From Dipteris shenzhenensis (lineage: Eukaryota; Polypodiophyta; Polypodiopsida; Gleicheniales), in NCBI GenBank assembly GCA_047967505.1, contig CM106541.1: a stretch of 64,000 nucleotides of DNA; one strand, written 5' to 3'. The notes beneath the pieces were generated by a model. That model made no database searches. It had not been told where the DNA came from and was given only the letters and a program-made list of their open reading frames with translations. Within the stretch, counting starts at the first letter, position 1. Each line of letters opens with the position of its first letter. A program made the position numbers and the translations under genes. Below, piece by piece: positions 1-11,899 of the stretch.

Positions 1-348
1 GCCCCCTTGAATCAAATTGCTCTTTGAGAAAGATACATTTGATGCCCACTCATCTTTCTCCAACTCTCTCTTTGTCATCACTAGAATGAGATTTCCTTTA
101 CTTAAGACCAAGAACCATGCTTTCTTTGTTGTGTGAACAACTGTCCAGTTTGTGAAGTCCTTTGGGGCATAAATTCTTCCATTGTATTTCAGTGTCATAC
201 CATTGACAAATGCTGTAGCCTCAAGATCCATCCTGTATTCAAGCACAACACAAATTTTAAGTACTTTGACAAACTACAATTACTTTGAAAAATCAAAAGT
301 ACAACGAGTCCCATTAATACACCTCAAGTTTTTATTCTTCCCAATCAT
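1..348 (-). CDS. ParB-like/methyltransferase-like/Ulp1-like gene, copy A, 5' end only
   Basis: This is the 5' end of the same minus-strand gene seen complete at 43319-37377. The main exon begins after an acceptor CAG at 235-233 and has its first ATG at 231-229. A short upstream exon can be read at 348-323, ending at a GT donor, and joins in phase as in copy B. Roughly 77 codons of the main exon are present before the window edge. It differs from copy B by a few substitutions. The N-terminal region itself resembles no domain I know; the functional domains would lie outside the window. Confidence 0.7.
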
Positions 349-364
349 ATAAGTATCAATTTCA

Positions 365-456
365 TGCTTTGGGAATAGCTTAAAAGGCTTTACAAGGCTT
401 AGAGCATAAATGCTTTGGGAATAGTGTAAAAGGCTTTACAAGGCTTAGAGCATAAA
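365..456. repeat. 46-bp tandem repeat, two copies
   Basis: Two units of 46 bp beginning TGCTTTGGGAATAG lie just upstream of the ParB-like gene's first exon. The corresponding place in copy B (43336-43473) has three units, so this is a copy-number-variable repeat. Confidence 0.9.
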
Positions 457-935
457 TGTGAAAAAAAATAAGGATTTACAATGATCTCTAAATACAAATT
501 TGAAGTCTGTCATATATAAGTGCAAAATGCTCTGTCAACTCCCACAACTGATATAAGTGTAAAATGCTCTGTCAACTTCCACAACTGTAATCTGTCATGT
601 CCACAAATACAACTTTCAATCATCTTGAAAGTTTAAAAACCTTAATCGTTGCTTAAATGGTAGGGTTGTTGTGACTGTGAAACCGAATGTGAACGAATGG
701 ACTGACTCCGATTAGGAACTAGTCAGGAAATTTTGAGCATGGCTTTGATTGGTTTTTTTGGAGTTCTCTCCTCTAAGGACAAACTAATCTATGCTAATCT
801 AGACTACACCAACCGTCGAAGCGAAGAAAAGCAAGAAATAATTTCTTTTCCATTGTTCTTTTTAATATCCTTAGGTTGCGAATTAAAAGCAAAAAATAAT
901 CTATTTTCCATTATTCTTTTTAATACACTAAGGTT
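457..935. other. Leader region of giant element, no gene seen
   Basis: AT-rich sequence shared with copy B (43474-43952). It holds a short direct repeat around the phrase AAATGCTCTGTCAACT (about 525 and 567). It lies upstream of the minus-strand gene and could contain its promoter, but no defined box was recognised. Confidence 0.5.
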
Positions 936-983
936 GTGAGTTTAAAAAAGATAAAATTTATATTTTATCTTTTTTAAACTCAC
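936..983. repeat. Perfect 21-bp-stem hairpin
   Basis: The arms GTGAGTTTAAAAAAGATAAAA (936-956) and its exact reverse complement (963-983) are separated by 6 bp. The hairpin directly precedes the polypyrimidine array and is conserved in copy B at 43953-43998 with a 4-bp loop. Confidence 0.9.
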
Positions 984-2160
984 ACCCCTTTCTCTCTCTC
1001 TCTCCCCCCCTTCTCTCTCTCTCCCCCCCCTTCTCTCTCGCTGCCTCCCCCATCCTCCCACCCGACCTCCCCCATTCTCACTCCCACGCACACGCCCATT
1101 CTTTCACCTTCCCCATTCCCACTCCCTCTCCCACTCCCATCCTCCCACCCCTTTCTCTCTCTCTCCCCCCCCTTCTCTCCCCCCCCCTTCTCTCTCTCTC
1201 CCCCCCTTCTCTCTCTTTGCCGCGGTAGTGGCCCCCCCCTTCTCTCTCTCTCCCTCCCCCTTCTCTCTCTCTCCCTCCCCCTTCTCATTTTAAAAAAGAT
1301 AAAATTTATATTTTCAAAAACTAATTTACTTACAACTCATAAGAATTGAACATTCACATTAATAAGAAGTTAAAATCTTAATAAATTTGAATTTAAGCGG
1401 CCTCCCCCCCCTCTCTCTCTCCCCCCTCTCTCGTGCTGCCACGCCCCCCCTTCTCTCTCTCCCCCCCTCTCCTCTCTCGCTGCCGTGGTAGCGGCCCCCC
1501 CTTCTCTCTCTCTCCCCCCCTCCTCTCTCGCTGCCGCGGCAGCTGCCCCCCCTCTCTCTCTCTCCTCCCCCTCTCTCTCGCTACCGCGCCCCCTCCCCTT
1601 CTCTCTCCCCCCTCCTCTCTCACTACCGCGGCAGTGGCCCCCCCTCTCTCTCTCCCCTCCCCTCCCCTCCCTCTCCCCCCCTCTCTCCGCTGCCGCAGCA
1701 GCGGCCTCCCCCCTTCTCTCGCTACCCCCCTTCTCTCTCTCCCCCCCCTCCTCCTCTCTCGCTGCCGCGGTAGCGGCCCCCCTCTCTCTCTCTCCCTCCC
1801 CCTCTCTCTCGTTGCCGCGCCCCCCTTCTCTCTCTCCCCCCCCCTCCTCTCTCGCTGCTGCCTCTCTCTCTCCCCTCCCCTCCCCTCCCTCTCCCCCCCT
1901 CTCTCCGCTGCCGCGACAGCGGCCTCTCCCCCCTCTCTCTCTCTCTCCCCCCCCTCGCGGTTTCCCCCCTCTCTCCCCTCTCTTCCCCCCCTCCCCCTTC
2001 TCTCCCCCCTCCCTTTCTCTCCCCTCTCTTTTCCCCCCCTTCTCTCCTCTCTCTCCCTCTCTCTTTCTCTCTCTCTCTTTTGCTGCCTCGGCAGCAAGAC
2101 TCTCTCTCTTATAATCTCTCTCTAAAAATATTTCCCTCACTTTTCTCTCTCTAAGTTCTC
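984..2160. repeat. Polypyrimidine (CT-rich) array, copy A
   Basis: The plus strand is almost pure C and T in two blocks (984-1290 and 1399-2160). They are separated by about 100 bp of AT-rich sequence that resembles the preceding hairpin arm. The second block is punctuated by palindromic GCTGCCGCGGCAGC-like islands. Long open frames across it, rich in Pro, Ser and Leu on plus and in Arg, Glu and Gly on minus, are low-complexity artefacts. Confidence 0.9.
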
Positions 2161-2383
2161 TCTCTATAATAAAATTTCAAAGAATAAAAATTTTTAAAAA
2201 AGTTGAAATCTATGCTTGTGCTTGCTTGTGCTTGCTTTTGCTCTTCCTCCTCTTTTTGCTTCTCCTCTTGCTCTTCCTTGTTGAAATGAGAGAAACAATG
2301 AGAGAAGGAGAGTATATATAAGAAAAACTAGGGTTTTAACTGCTTCTCTCTCATTGGTCCTTCTATAACATTATCTCCTCTCC

Positions 2384-3350
2384 CATGGGCCTCTCTATTA
2401 GATTATCTTCTCTCTCTCTCCCACCCACTCCCATCCTCCCACCCCATTCCCACTCCCACCCCCATCCTCCCACCCCATTCCCACTCCCACTCCCACCCCC
2501 ATCCTCCCACCCCACCTCCCCCATTCTCACTCCCATGCCCACGCCCATTCTTTCACCTTCCCATTCCCACTCCCTCTCCCACTCCCATCCTCCCACCCCA
2601 CCCCTCCCACTCCCACCCTCACCCCACCCCCACCTCCCCCATTCCCACTCCCACTCCCACTCCCAGTCCCATTCTCCCACCCACTCCCATCCTCCCACCT
2701 CCACCTCTCACTCCCACTCCCATCCTCCCACCCCCACCCCTCCCCCCCATTCCCACCCCCACTCCCATTCTCCCACCCTTATCCTCCCACCTCACCCCTC
2801 CCACTCCCATCCTCCCACTCCCTCTCCCACTCCCACTCCCATTTTCCCACCCCCCCACCTCCCCCATTCCCACTCCCTCTCCTACTCCCACTCCCATTTT
2901 CCCACCCCCCCCACCTCCCCCATTCCCACTCCCTCCCCCATCCTCCCACCCCACCCCTCCCACTTCCACCCCCACCTCCCCCATTCCCACTCCCATCCTC
3001 CCACCTCACCCCTCCCACTTCCACCCCCACCTCCCCCATTCCCACTCCCATCCTCCCACTCCAACTCCCCACCCCTCCCACTCCCACTCCCATCCTCCCA
3101 CCCTCACCCCACCCCCACCTCCCCCATTCCCACTCCCTCTCCCACTCCCACTCCCATTCTCCCACCCCCACCCCCACCTCCCCCATTCCCACTCCCTCTC
3201 CCACTCCCACTCCCATCCTCCCACCCCCACCCCCACCCCCACCGCCCCCATTCCCACTCCCTCTCCCACTCTCCCTTTCTCCCACTACCACCCTCCCACA
3301 CTCCCTTTCTCCACTTTCCCACTCTCCCTTTCTCCCACTACCACCCTCCC
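2384..3350. repeat. CCCACTCCC-type minisatellite, copy A
   Basis: Dense degenerate repeats of CCCACTCCC, CCCATCCT and CCCCATTCCC form a strand-asymmetric polypyrimidine tract. The matching tract in copy B is 47808-48670. No coding signal is credible here. Confidence 0.9.
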
Positions 3351-3427
3351 AACTATCAAATCCACTATTACTTATGAATTCTAATTAAAACTATTACTTA
3401 AATAAATGATATTACTTGAAAACACTC

Positions 3428-4275
3428 ATAGGATTTAAGGTTTAGGATTTCGTGGTTTGGGTTTAGGATTTGGGGTTTGGTGAGTTAGGGTTTAGGGTTT
3501 AGGGTTTGTGAGTTAGGAATTAGGGTTTGTGAGTTAGGGTTAGGGTTTAGGGTTTGTCAGTTAGGGTTTAGGGTTTGGGGGGTAGGGTTTAGGGTTTAGG
3601 GTTTAAGATTTGGGAGTTAGGGTTTAGGGTTCAAGGTTTGAGGGTTAGGGTTTGGGGGTTAGGGTTTAGAGTTTGGTGGTTTAGGTTTAGGGGGTAGGGT
3701 TTAGGGTTTAGGGTTTGGGGGTTAGGGTTTAGGGTTTAGGGGTTAGGGTTTAGGGTTTAGGGTTTGGGGGTTAGGGTTTAGGGTTTGGGAGTTAGAGTGT
3801 AAGGTTTAGGGTTTAGGGTTTGGGGTTTAGGGTTTAGGGTTTAGGGTTTGGGAGTTAGGGTTTAGGGTTTAGGGTTTAGGGTTTGAGAGTTAGGGTTTAG
3901 GGTTTGGGGGTTAGGTTTTAGAGTTTAGGGTTTAGGGTTTGGGGGTTAGGGTTTAGGGTTTAGGGTTTGGGGTTAGGGTTAAGGAGTTAGGGTTTAGGAT
4001 TTAGGGTTTAGGGTTTGGGAGTTAGGGTTTAGGGTTTAGGGTTTAGGGTTTGGGGTTGAGGGTTTGGGAGTTAGGGTTTAGGGTTTGGTTGTTAGGGCTT
4101 AGGATTTGGTTGTTAGGGTTTAGGGTTTACGGTTTAGGGTTTGGTTGTTAGGGCTTAGGATTTAGGGTTTAGGGTTTGGGAGCTAGGGTTTAGGGTTGTT
4201 ATTGGTCCTATAGGGTTGAGGGTTTAGGGTTGTTTTGGTTTACGGTTTAGGGTTTAGGGTTTAGGGTTGTTATTG
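3428..4275. repeat. Degenerate telomere-like TTTAGGG array, copy A
   Basis: Dozens of TTTAGGG units are mixed with variants GGGTTAGGG, TTTGGGG and TTTGGGAG, all in one orientation. The array lies between the minisatellite and the start of the plus-strand gene. Copy B has the matching array at 48768-49675, so it belongs to the transposon and is not a chromosome end. Confidence 0.92.
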
Positions 4276-4369
4276 TTTTACGGTTGTTATTGATTAGTGT
4301 CTAATTAAATTTTCAAACAAGTTCTAGATTTTTAAATCATTAATAAAGTATATTATTGAGAAGAGACTA

Positions 4370-6428
4370 ATGTTCTTTATAATGGTTGTTATAGCTTGTT
4401 TGCAAAGGAAACTCACAAAGGAGATGGCTACAAAATTTATTCCGGGGATGGAGGTGATTTTATGTTGCAAAAGAGAAGTAGTTGCATTTGCTACAATCCA
4501 TGAAAGTGATCCAAATTCTATTTGTCACTTTAGAAGACTTGGCGAAGATAAGGTGGTGGTTATCATATCAAGGATTCTTAGTGCACATGTTGAGCTAAAG
4601 CATAAGTGTGGGGATATGGAAATCCTTGGAGATGTTATGCCCTATAATTCTTCCAACAAAGCATTTATTGCATGGGACAGAGATGAGACTTATCCAACAC
4701 ATGTCATCAGGAATACAAAGTGCATATCTTTGGATTTTAGAGTGGGAGATATTTTACAAATGTTATCATTTGCAAATAAGTATGTAGCAGAAGGTCAAGT
4801 CTTGGGATTTGAACAAGTTGAACACTGGACATTTGCGCAGATGAGAATTCAAAAAGTTACTGATGATGGTATGGATGATACCTCAATGTCATTGGATGGT
4901 CCCTACTATGAGGTAGGTAAGGATTTGAGATGGAGCATGCAATTTTTAAAGATTGGAAAGACTCGGCATGTGGTTTTTAATGATAAACATAATGTATACT
5001 ACAACATCAAAGAATTGAAAGAATATGCCAATGTACCAAGCTCTATTCCTTCAGAGATGGATGATTCCAATGCACTCAACTATAGCACTGACATGTTATC
5101 AGAAGTCGATGAGTTCATTGGTATCGAGAAAGAAAAATATTTCACAAGTGATGCCTTATCCGGGGTGGATGAGTTCATGCACATTGAGAACTTGGGCAAA
5201 GATGTCAAAAGTGTTATATTTTCAAGCATGGATGGCTTCATGGATACTGATAAAGTTCTTGGAGTCAAAGCAGGTAACCATGGAATTATGGAAATCATGC
5301 ACGATAGTATAATGAGTGATGTTCTCTCTGGAGTAGAGGAGTTTCAAGACTATGGAGTTATGAAATCCATAGAAAGTGCATCAATGAGCGATGTTCTCTC
5401 AGGAATAGATGAGTGTGAAGATCATTCTGGACACTCTATCACCACTGACTATGGAGTTATGAAATCCATAGAAAGTGCATCAATGAGTGATGTTCTCTCA
5501 GGAATAGATGAGTTTGAAGATCATTCGGGACACTCTAATGCCATTGTGACAAGTGGTTCTACGATTGTATCAAAAGTAGGGATGAGATCAACAAAGGACT
5601 ATTTGGTGTTTGACTTTGATTGTGAACTTGTAAATGTTACAAATGGTTTGAGGAATGTATCAAAAGCAAGGATGACATCAACAAAGGAATATTCAGTATT
5701 TGACTGTCAGAGTGATAAGATCAAGGATGCAACATCTCATGAAAACAACGTGACAAATAAATCTTACAAGGAGAACTACACAAATCCAAATAAGAATGTA
5801 CAGAAGGTCCCAAAACGGACATACAGATGCATGAAAAGACAACGAGTGCAGGCAGATCCAGAAAAGCAACCAAAGAGAATAAGAGTAATGAATGAAGATG
5901 TTATGCTAAAAGCAATGCGATCTACATGCTGTAAGCATACATGTATGCGATCCATTAACTTACATGACATCAAGGGTTGTAGAGAACATGTCTGGCAAAG
6001 GAAAGGAAGCAGAAGAAATGAATACCTCTACTCACGAGATTGTCTTGCTTTCTTGTAAATGATAAGAGAAGGCGAAGTTCAGGACATCAAATAAGGCCTC
6101 TTATAAATGGAAAAAGTATATGCAATAATGCATATCGCATTATTACAGGATTATCACATGGCACATATTGGAATTTGGCTAATAAAGCAAAGTATGGAGT
6201 TAAATTTAACATTCATGGAAACATAGGAAGGCCCAAAACAAGAGCCTCAACGGTTGCGGCAATAGCAATTTTGAAAGATTACATTTATGAAAATGCTTTA
6301 CCGCAACCCCACCTATCAGAAATGCATCTTCCGATAGGTTTGACCAAAAAAGAAGTATTTAACTCTATTGGAGAAACACAAAGGCAAAGAGGGCATGCAC
6401 CAGCATCTTTTCATACTTTGTATACTCT
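4370..6428 (+). pseudogene. Candidate transposase gene, copy A, 3'-truncated
   Basis: This matches the first part of the copy B gene at 49775. An N-terminal region of about 200 residues is followed by acidic repeats built on SDVLSGIDEFEDHSGHS-like units (about residues 235-400), then a basic stretch with Cys and His residues. Relative to copy B there is a 2-base insertion near 6030 that stops the frame at 6056-6058; the coding frame resumes from about 6060. Copy A keeps a Glu codon where copy B has TAA (51728), so the two copies carry different lesions. Homology ends at 6428, before the catalytic region, so this copy cannot encode a complete enzyme. Confidence 0.7.
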
Positions 6429-8385
6429 GATATCTTCTAGATTTCACATGTTGGTTTGGTTATTCTCTCATTTGTGTCTATAATGGAGGCTTTTGGTGAG
6501 GGGTTAATACTCTTAATTTGGTGTTCTCATACACAAGGAACTTTTGACCAATCTCTATAAAGTGAAGTGCTTCAAATGGGAAATTCAAACATATTTGCGA
6601 GATAGAACTAATCATTTTGTCCTCCTTCTCTAGAGAATTGTATTTGCTATATAGCTATCCAGTAAATGTAAGCCTTTACATGGAGAATCAAGTGGATTTT
6701 GCCTTTCTTATATAGCAAATTCGATCACCTATATTGTGCTATCTAGTAAATGTGAGTTTGTATATGGACAATAGATTGGATTTTAAGTTTGTTATACACT
6801 AGTGAATTGTATTTCCCATATAGTACAAGTATATTTCTATGTAGGAAATGCGAGATTTTATATGGAGAATAATGTGAATTTTTAGTTTCCTATGTAGGGA
6901 AGTGTATTTCCTACGTAGCCCAAGTATGTTGCTATCTAGGAAATGTGAGTTTGCATATGGAGAATGAATTAGGATCTATGATTCCTATATAGAAAATGAG
7001 GTTTTTATCAAGTAAATTGGAGAGAATATATCTATCTATTACCTATTAGCAAGGACACTTGGCAACTTGGAGACCAAGAGCATGCCACATATCCAAAATT
7101 TGATCCTTTGGACCTTTGAAATACTTTCCTTCATTTGAGAATTCTGAATTAGAAAGGATGCTTGAAACTACCTTCATGGTTTTTGAATTTGAAGCAATGC
7201 ATACCTCATGACTGTTTACAAAAATTGGCGTTTTAATAGTTAATGAAGTATTTGAAACTTTGCAAACATTAAATGTCAGTCTTTCATGAACACTCCCTGT
7301 GCTCAGACATGTGTGCATGTAGGCAAGACAGGCCAAAAACATGTAGATGCGGCACTTAGCTTAGATGTGAACTATACGAGTGGCAGCTTCCTTTTCTTTT
7401 CAACATCTCAAGGTTTCCTCTATCTTAGACACTAGATATGCCACAATACATTATTCATGACAACTCAATGGGTGTGTGAGGACAATATATTTAAAATAAA
7501 ATAAATATGTGTCATCTATCTTAGACACTAGATATTCCACAATACGTTAGTCATGATACATAATATATTAATACCTTCATGCACCTGAAGGCATCACATC
7601 CATCCATAAAAATTACCAAGGTTGGATGTATATATATCCATTTATGACCTTGAAGGGACAAAACATGGGTTTTGTAAGAGATATAACTAGATTACATGGG
7701 TTTTGTAAGAAATATAAGTAGATTCAAGGATGATTCCTTGATGATTCACGTTTGAAACATGCCTAATGTGACTTCACATCTAGTGTTGTAATGATTTGCA
7801 TTTTGAATGTGCATAATGCAGCTTGATACCTTAATCCAATTCTATAGTGTCATTCAAGATTGATTTCTTAACCCCCTATTCAATATGCCTTGTATCACAA
7901 ATAGTCTCAGGGGGTCCAACTTGGGAAATGTAAGTGTACCATGAGAGTTCAAAATGTAGGGTATTTTTATTTATGACAGGAGTAATTTTATGCAATATTT
8001 TAAAATTAACAGGTAGGGTGCATTTATTCCCCAAGTCCCAGAAGAAAAAACTTGAACTTTTTGTCTTTAAATGACAAAACACCTAGATAAGCCAAACTAT
8101 TGAAATTTTTGTCGAGTTAAGTTTCATTTTACACCACCACCAAAGACATTGAACTCTTGGGATTCATACTATTGATTATGTGCAGTGCTAGTAGTTTTAA
8201 GGATGAAACTTTGAATTTGAGTGCCTTCACAAGGTTGCCAAAAATCCTTCGACTGTTAATTTATGCATTACTTAATTTTATTTTTTTCAGATCATAAAGT
8301 TGAATGGGTTCCAAATATTTATGTTCTTTTTCAAATGAAAATGGACTAGAGAATTTTATTGTCTAACTAAATATTTGTGTGTGTG

Positions 8386-8422
<37 letters not shown>

Positions 8423-8852
8423 GTACATATGTTAACACATGCACGTGTTTAAATTTAAAGAGATTTCTATTTTCTCCTAGCATAAGGATAGGTCATAAAC
8501 AATTGGAATATATCTTATTTTGTGGGCTTGAAATCTTTCACACATCCCAATTCCCTTCAACATCCCAAAATAATAGAATTTGTTATTAAGATGTATTCTT
8601 TACTTCAAACATATGTAGAGGTCATTCCAATGTCTATATCTTCCACACATGAACTATATGGAAGCTTGACCATTATTCAAGCATCCTTGTCATAAACTTA
8701 CTTGTTCCATGCCATAAGTATGCATAAGTACTCTCATGTCTCTATGTGTGCATAAGCACATGTTTGCACACATGGTTTATTAAGGATGAGGCATTTCAAA
8801 GGGTAAACCGTTTAGTTTTACATGCTGTCAAAGCTAGAAGACATCCTCTAAG
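6429..8852. other. Intergenic, no gene recognised
   Basis: AT-rich DNA begins exactly at the break of copy A. Short phrases around ATTTCCTATATAG and AGTAAATGTGAG recur several times between 6640 and 6990, giving a weak degenerate repeat. Small open frames (for example minus 7342-7046) show no recognisable features. Confidence 0.5.
8376..8422. repeat. Microsatellite (TG)n(AG)n
   Basis: About 12 TG units (8376-8400) are followed immediately by 11 AG units (8401-8422). Confidence 0.95.
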
Positions 8853-9141
8853 TGTTGGGATATCTCAAGGTGTATGCCTCAGGCACACCTTATGTTTCTA
8901 TGTGTGAGTGCTAGAGGCACAGTTAGGTGCCCACAAGCATAGTTAGGTGGTGGAAAAGCCACATAGGATGATTGAGTGAATCTAGGAGCAGATTGAGGAG
9001 ATGATTGTGGAGCTTTGAGGTCATCAGTGATGTCAGTGACCTTGTATGAGGTGCCTACTTAAGGACCTCTTTCTTCTTCATTCTATATGAAAGTATTCTG
9101 ATTTTGTGTCCACTCTACTCTTTCCTTTCAGTATTCCAACA
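8853..9141 (+). repeat. 5' LTR of the small element
   Basis: 289 bp with TG...CA ends forming the short inverted repeat TGTTGG/CCAACA. The partner LTR is 10594-10882. Confidence 0.95.
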
Positions 9142-9153
9142 TGGTATCAGAGC
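9142..9153 (+). promoter_or_regulatory. Primer-binding site (initiator Met tRNA type)
   Basis: TGGTATCAGAGC lies directly after the 5' LTR. This is the standard plant retrotransposon minus-strand priming site. Confidence 0.9.
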
Positions 9154-9999
9154 CATTTGATCCCCCTTGAGCCCATTTCTGCCACATCATCATCTTCTTC
9201 TTCATCTTCTTCTTCTCCATTTTCCTCTTTCTTCCCAAAATCTTTGAGAGCTTGGTTCTCCATCTACAAATGGCCATTGCCCAAACCCTCTGAGCTGGAA
9301 ACTCCTCTAGTATGGGCGAACTTCCACCTGCAAGCAATTGAAGAAAAAACGTCTGTGGTGGCTGCCATTCTCCAAACAGCGAATTTCTTCTGTTGCTCAA
9401 TACTCCCTGCCTGCTCCGCCATTGCCTGAGCCCTCTTAGGAGTAGATGGGCGACCTCAAGACAAAGATTTTGAGCCATTTTTCAAGTCATTTGGTTCAGT
9501 AACGAGGGAGAAATCGTCAAAACTCAGTTTCAGCCTGTAGCAACTCTCCCGGGCAAAAGTGCGCACCATTTCGTCCAACCTCTGTGCTGGACCTTCTCTG
9601 GTATATGAGCTTTCTTTTGCTTCAGAAAGCCCTCTTTTCTTTGCTTTGAAGAGTGAGCTACAAGCCCTCCAAGTTCAGCTTTTCATTTTTGACAGTTTTG
9701 GACAAGTTTTGAAGATGATGCTACATAAAATGCTACTCTAGCATTTCTGGTCTTTTGAAGTTTTCAATAACTTCACTACAAGTGTTGCTTCAGTTTTGTT
9801 TTGACTTGCTAGACCTGGTTTTGATTGGAAAGTGTTTATTTCACCCACTTCTATGAAGCATGTAAGAAGAAGCATCATTGTTTGAAATTTGGTCACAAGA
9901 CTTTGCTACATTAAATGCTTATATTTTGAAGCATTTCAGTTGTTATTCTAAGCCCTGTAAGAGAGAAGACACTGCCCAATATCTGGGTTAGACCCTCTC

Positions 10000-10215
10000 A
10001 TGGCTTGCTTATGCAAAATATGTGAAAAGCCAAAACATAAAGCAATGTCTTGTTATGCTACAAAGGATGAAAATGCCAATCTGACTTCCTTGTTGAAGAT
10101 TGCCAAAACAATGGTTGCCAAAAAGGAAGCAACTTCAAAGACAGAAAATGCAAATCTACTTTCAGTTGATTTGCCTCCACAAGATGAGGCATCCCATGAA
10201 GATTATGCATTTTAA
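10000..10215 (+). pseudogene. Short gag-like zinc-finger frame inside small LTR element
   Basis: A 71-codon frame starts MACLCKICEKPKHKAMSC. It has a CX2CX4HX4C-like spacing (CKICEKPKHKAMSC), reminiscent of a retroviral-type nucleic-acid-binding knuckle. Nothing else of gag or pol is visible, so this is probably the last vestige of an ancestral gag. Translation is unproven. Confidence 0.4.
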
Positions 10216-10593
10216 ATCATCTCTATGTATGCTCCAGATCTCTTTTCTTTTAATGTCAAGGTACTCAGCCTGGATAGTCCTCCAAAATGAATGAAAATAA
10301 ACTATTGTGTTGTGTGTGTTTTGTAAACACCTCTGGTCACCTTATGATGTAGGCCATGTGTATGTTTTGTTCCATGGTACCTCTTGCAGACATTGTGTGC
10401 ATGTACATGCAAGGGAGATAACCATTGGAAGGTCTGTTTGTATCCCTTTCTGTTTACCTTACACCCAAGGGAACCCTTGCTAGCATGAGAACCTAGCCAT
10501 AGATTTATCCTTGACCACCATGAGATGGCATGAGAAACTATGAGACTAGATGTATCCTTGACATAGCCTGAGGCATTTCCTTGAGGGGGGTTT

Positions 10594-10882
10594 TGTTGGG
10601 ATATCTCAAGGTGTATGCCTCAGGCACACCTTATGTTTCTATGTGTGAGTGCTAGAGGCACAGTTAGGTGCCCACAAGCACAGTTAGGTGGTGGAAAAGC
10701 CACATAGGATGATTGAGTGAATCTAGGAGCAGATTGAGGAGATGATTGTGGAGCTTTGAGGTCATCAGTGATGTCAGTGACCTTGTATGAGGTGCCTACT
10801 TAAGGACCTCTTTCTTCTTCATTCTATATGAAAGTATTCTGATTTTGTGTCCACTCTACTCTTTCCTTTCAGTATTCCAACA
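10594..10882 (+). repeat. 3' LTR of the small element
   Basis: 289 bp, with one difference from the 5' LTR. It is preceded by the polypurine tract at 10581-10593 and followed by the target duplication CTAAG. Confidence 0.95.
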
Positions 10883-11694
10883 CTAAGGACCTTCCCTCAA
10901 TCCTTTTTTCATTGATTTTCTTCAAGACAACAATTTTGTGCACAATTGTTTGCCAATGATAGAATTATGTTTTCAACTACAGTCAAGGAGAAAGTCAACC
11001 ACTTGATGGGAATCCTTTGTTTGTTTTGTAAGCCGTCGGGGGCTAAATCTATAGTAAGTAAAAAAAAAAGCTCTTTGCAGTAGTGTTGATGGGCATGAAG
11101 ATTGGATTGATTATCTTTCTTTGCATTGTGTTAGGACAAGGGCGATAATCAAATATCTAGGGCTTTACTAGGGGTAGTCATGTCAGTAAGGAAATGCTTT
11201 GATAATCAAATATCTAGGGCTTTGTTAGGGGTAGCCTTGTCAGTAAGGAAATGCTTTGATAGGTATGGCTAGTGTCTAAGGTGGAATGCTAGAATTCTAG
11301 TTATCCCTGAGTGTTGCTACTACCTTTTTGAATTTAGTATGGGGTTTTAGGAAGACAAATTGGTTGGAAATGGAGAAGCTATTTAGGAGGATCTAGGTTT
11401 CTTTGGATAGAAGTTGTTGAAATAATCTAGGATGCATTTTAGTCCATAAAAGCTCTCAAGGATCCTAAGGGGCATGGTGGGGTGAGCATGGTCATCATGG
11501 ACACCTTCAATTCAGTTATATTATGTAGATGATTGCGCAACATGTTTGAGTGCAATGCTCCATGTTAGTAGAAATAGTGAAGTTAATAGTAATTAGGGCA
11601 TGAAAGTTGGTAGATATCATGATTTGGGATAGTTTTCTAAACTATTGTATTTTTTGACTTTTAAAATTAAGGATTCTTCTCTAATTAAGGATAA

Positions 11695-11733
11695 GGGTTT
11701 AGGGTTTAGGGTTTAGGGTTTAGGGTTTAGGGT
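11695..11733. repeat. Short interstitial telomeric array
   Basis: About five perfect TTTAGGG units sit in otherwise unique sequence. Unlike the arrays in the giant element, this one is homogeneous and very short. Confidence 0.9.
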
Positions 11734-11899
11734 CATAATAAGTCTTGAGGTTGTTCTTTCAAGTATGAGGATATCCACAAAGACCAGTCTACATCTATCA
11801 TAAGAGTTGAGTGCGAGCTCCTTGTTGTTTTATAACTTTGTTGATAACAACTTTAATTGCATTGTCAATTAAAAGGATGATAATTTAGTTAAAAGAATG

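Larger units (their letters stand above)
1..6428 (+). mobile_element. Truncated copy A of giant DNA transposon
   Basis: This segment is a near-identical, same-orientation copy of 42972 to about 51834. It contains, in the same order, the start of the ParB-like minus-strand gene, a 46-bp tandem repeat, a long hairpin, polypyrimidine arrays, a telomere-like array and the plus-strand candidate transposase. Similarity stops abruptly at 6428, inside the transposase codons, so the right half and right terminal repeat are missing. The left part lies outside the window. Copy A also lacks about 1.2 kb present in copy B at 44346-45600. Confidence 0.85.
8853..10882 (+). mobile_element. Complete non-autonomous LTR retrotransposon, 2.03 kb
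   Basis: Two 289-bp direct LTRs (8853-9141 and 10594-10882) start TGTTGGGATA and end ATTCCAACA. By my alignment they differ at one base (8940). A primer-binding site TGGTATCAGAGC follows the first LTR at 9142, and a purine-rich tract precedes the second at 10581-10593. The element is flanked by the 5-bp target duplication CTAAG (8848-8852 and 10883-10887). The 1452-bp interior has no reverse transcriptase or integrase. Its size fits a TRIM- or LARD-like parasite that borrows enzymes in trans. The near-identity of the LTRs implies recent insertion. Confidence 0.95.

Noticed and set aside
2385-3377. 330-codon Pro/Ser/His-rich frame and its minus-strand counterparts
   Set aside because: Minisatellite artefact; unit counts and frames differ between the two element copies.
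3428-4275. Chromosome end suggested by TTTAGGG repeats
   Set aside because: The array is degenerate, flanked by the same genes in two copies and followed by tens of kilobases of sequence, so it is internal to a transposon.
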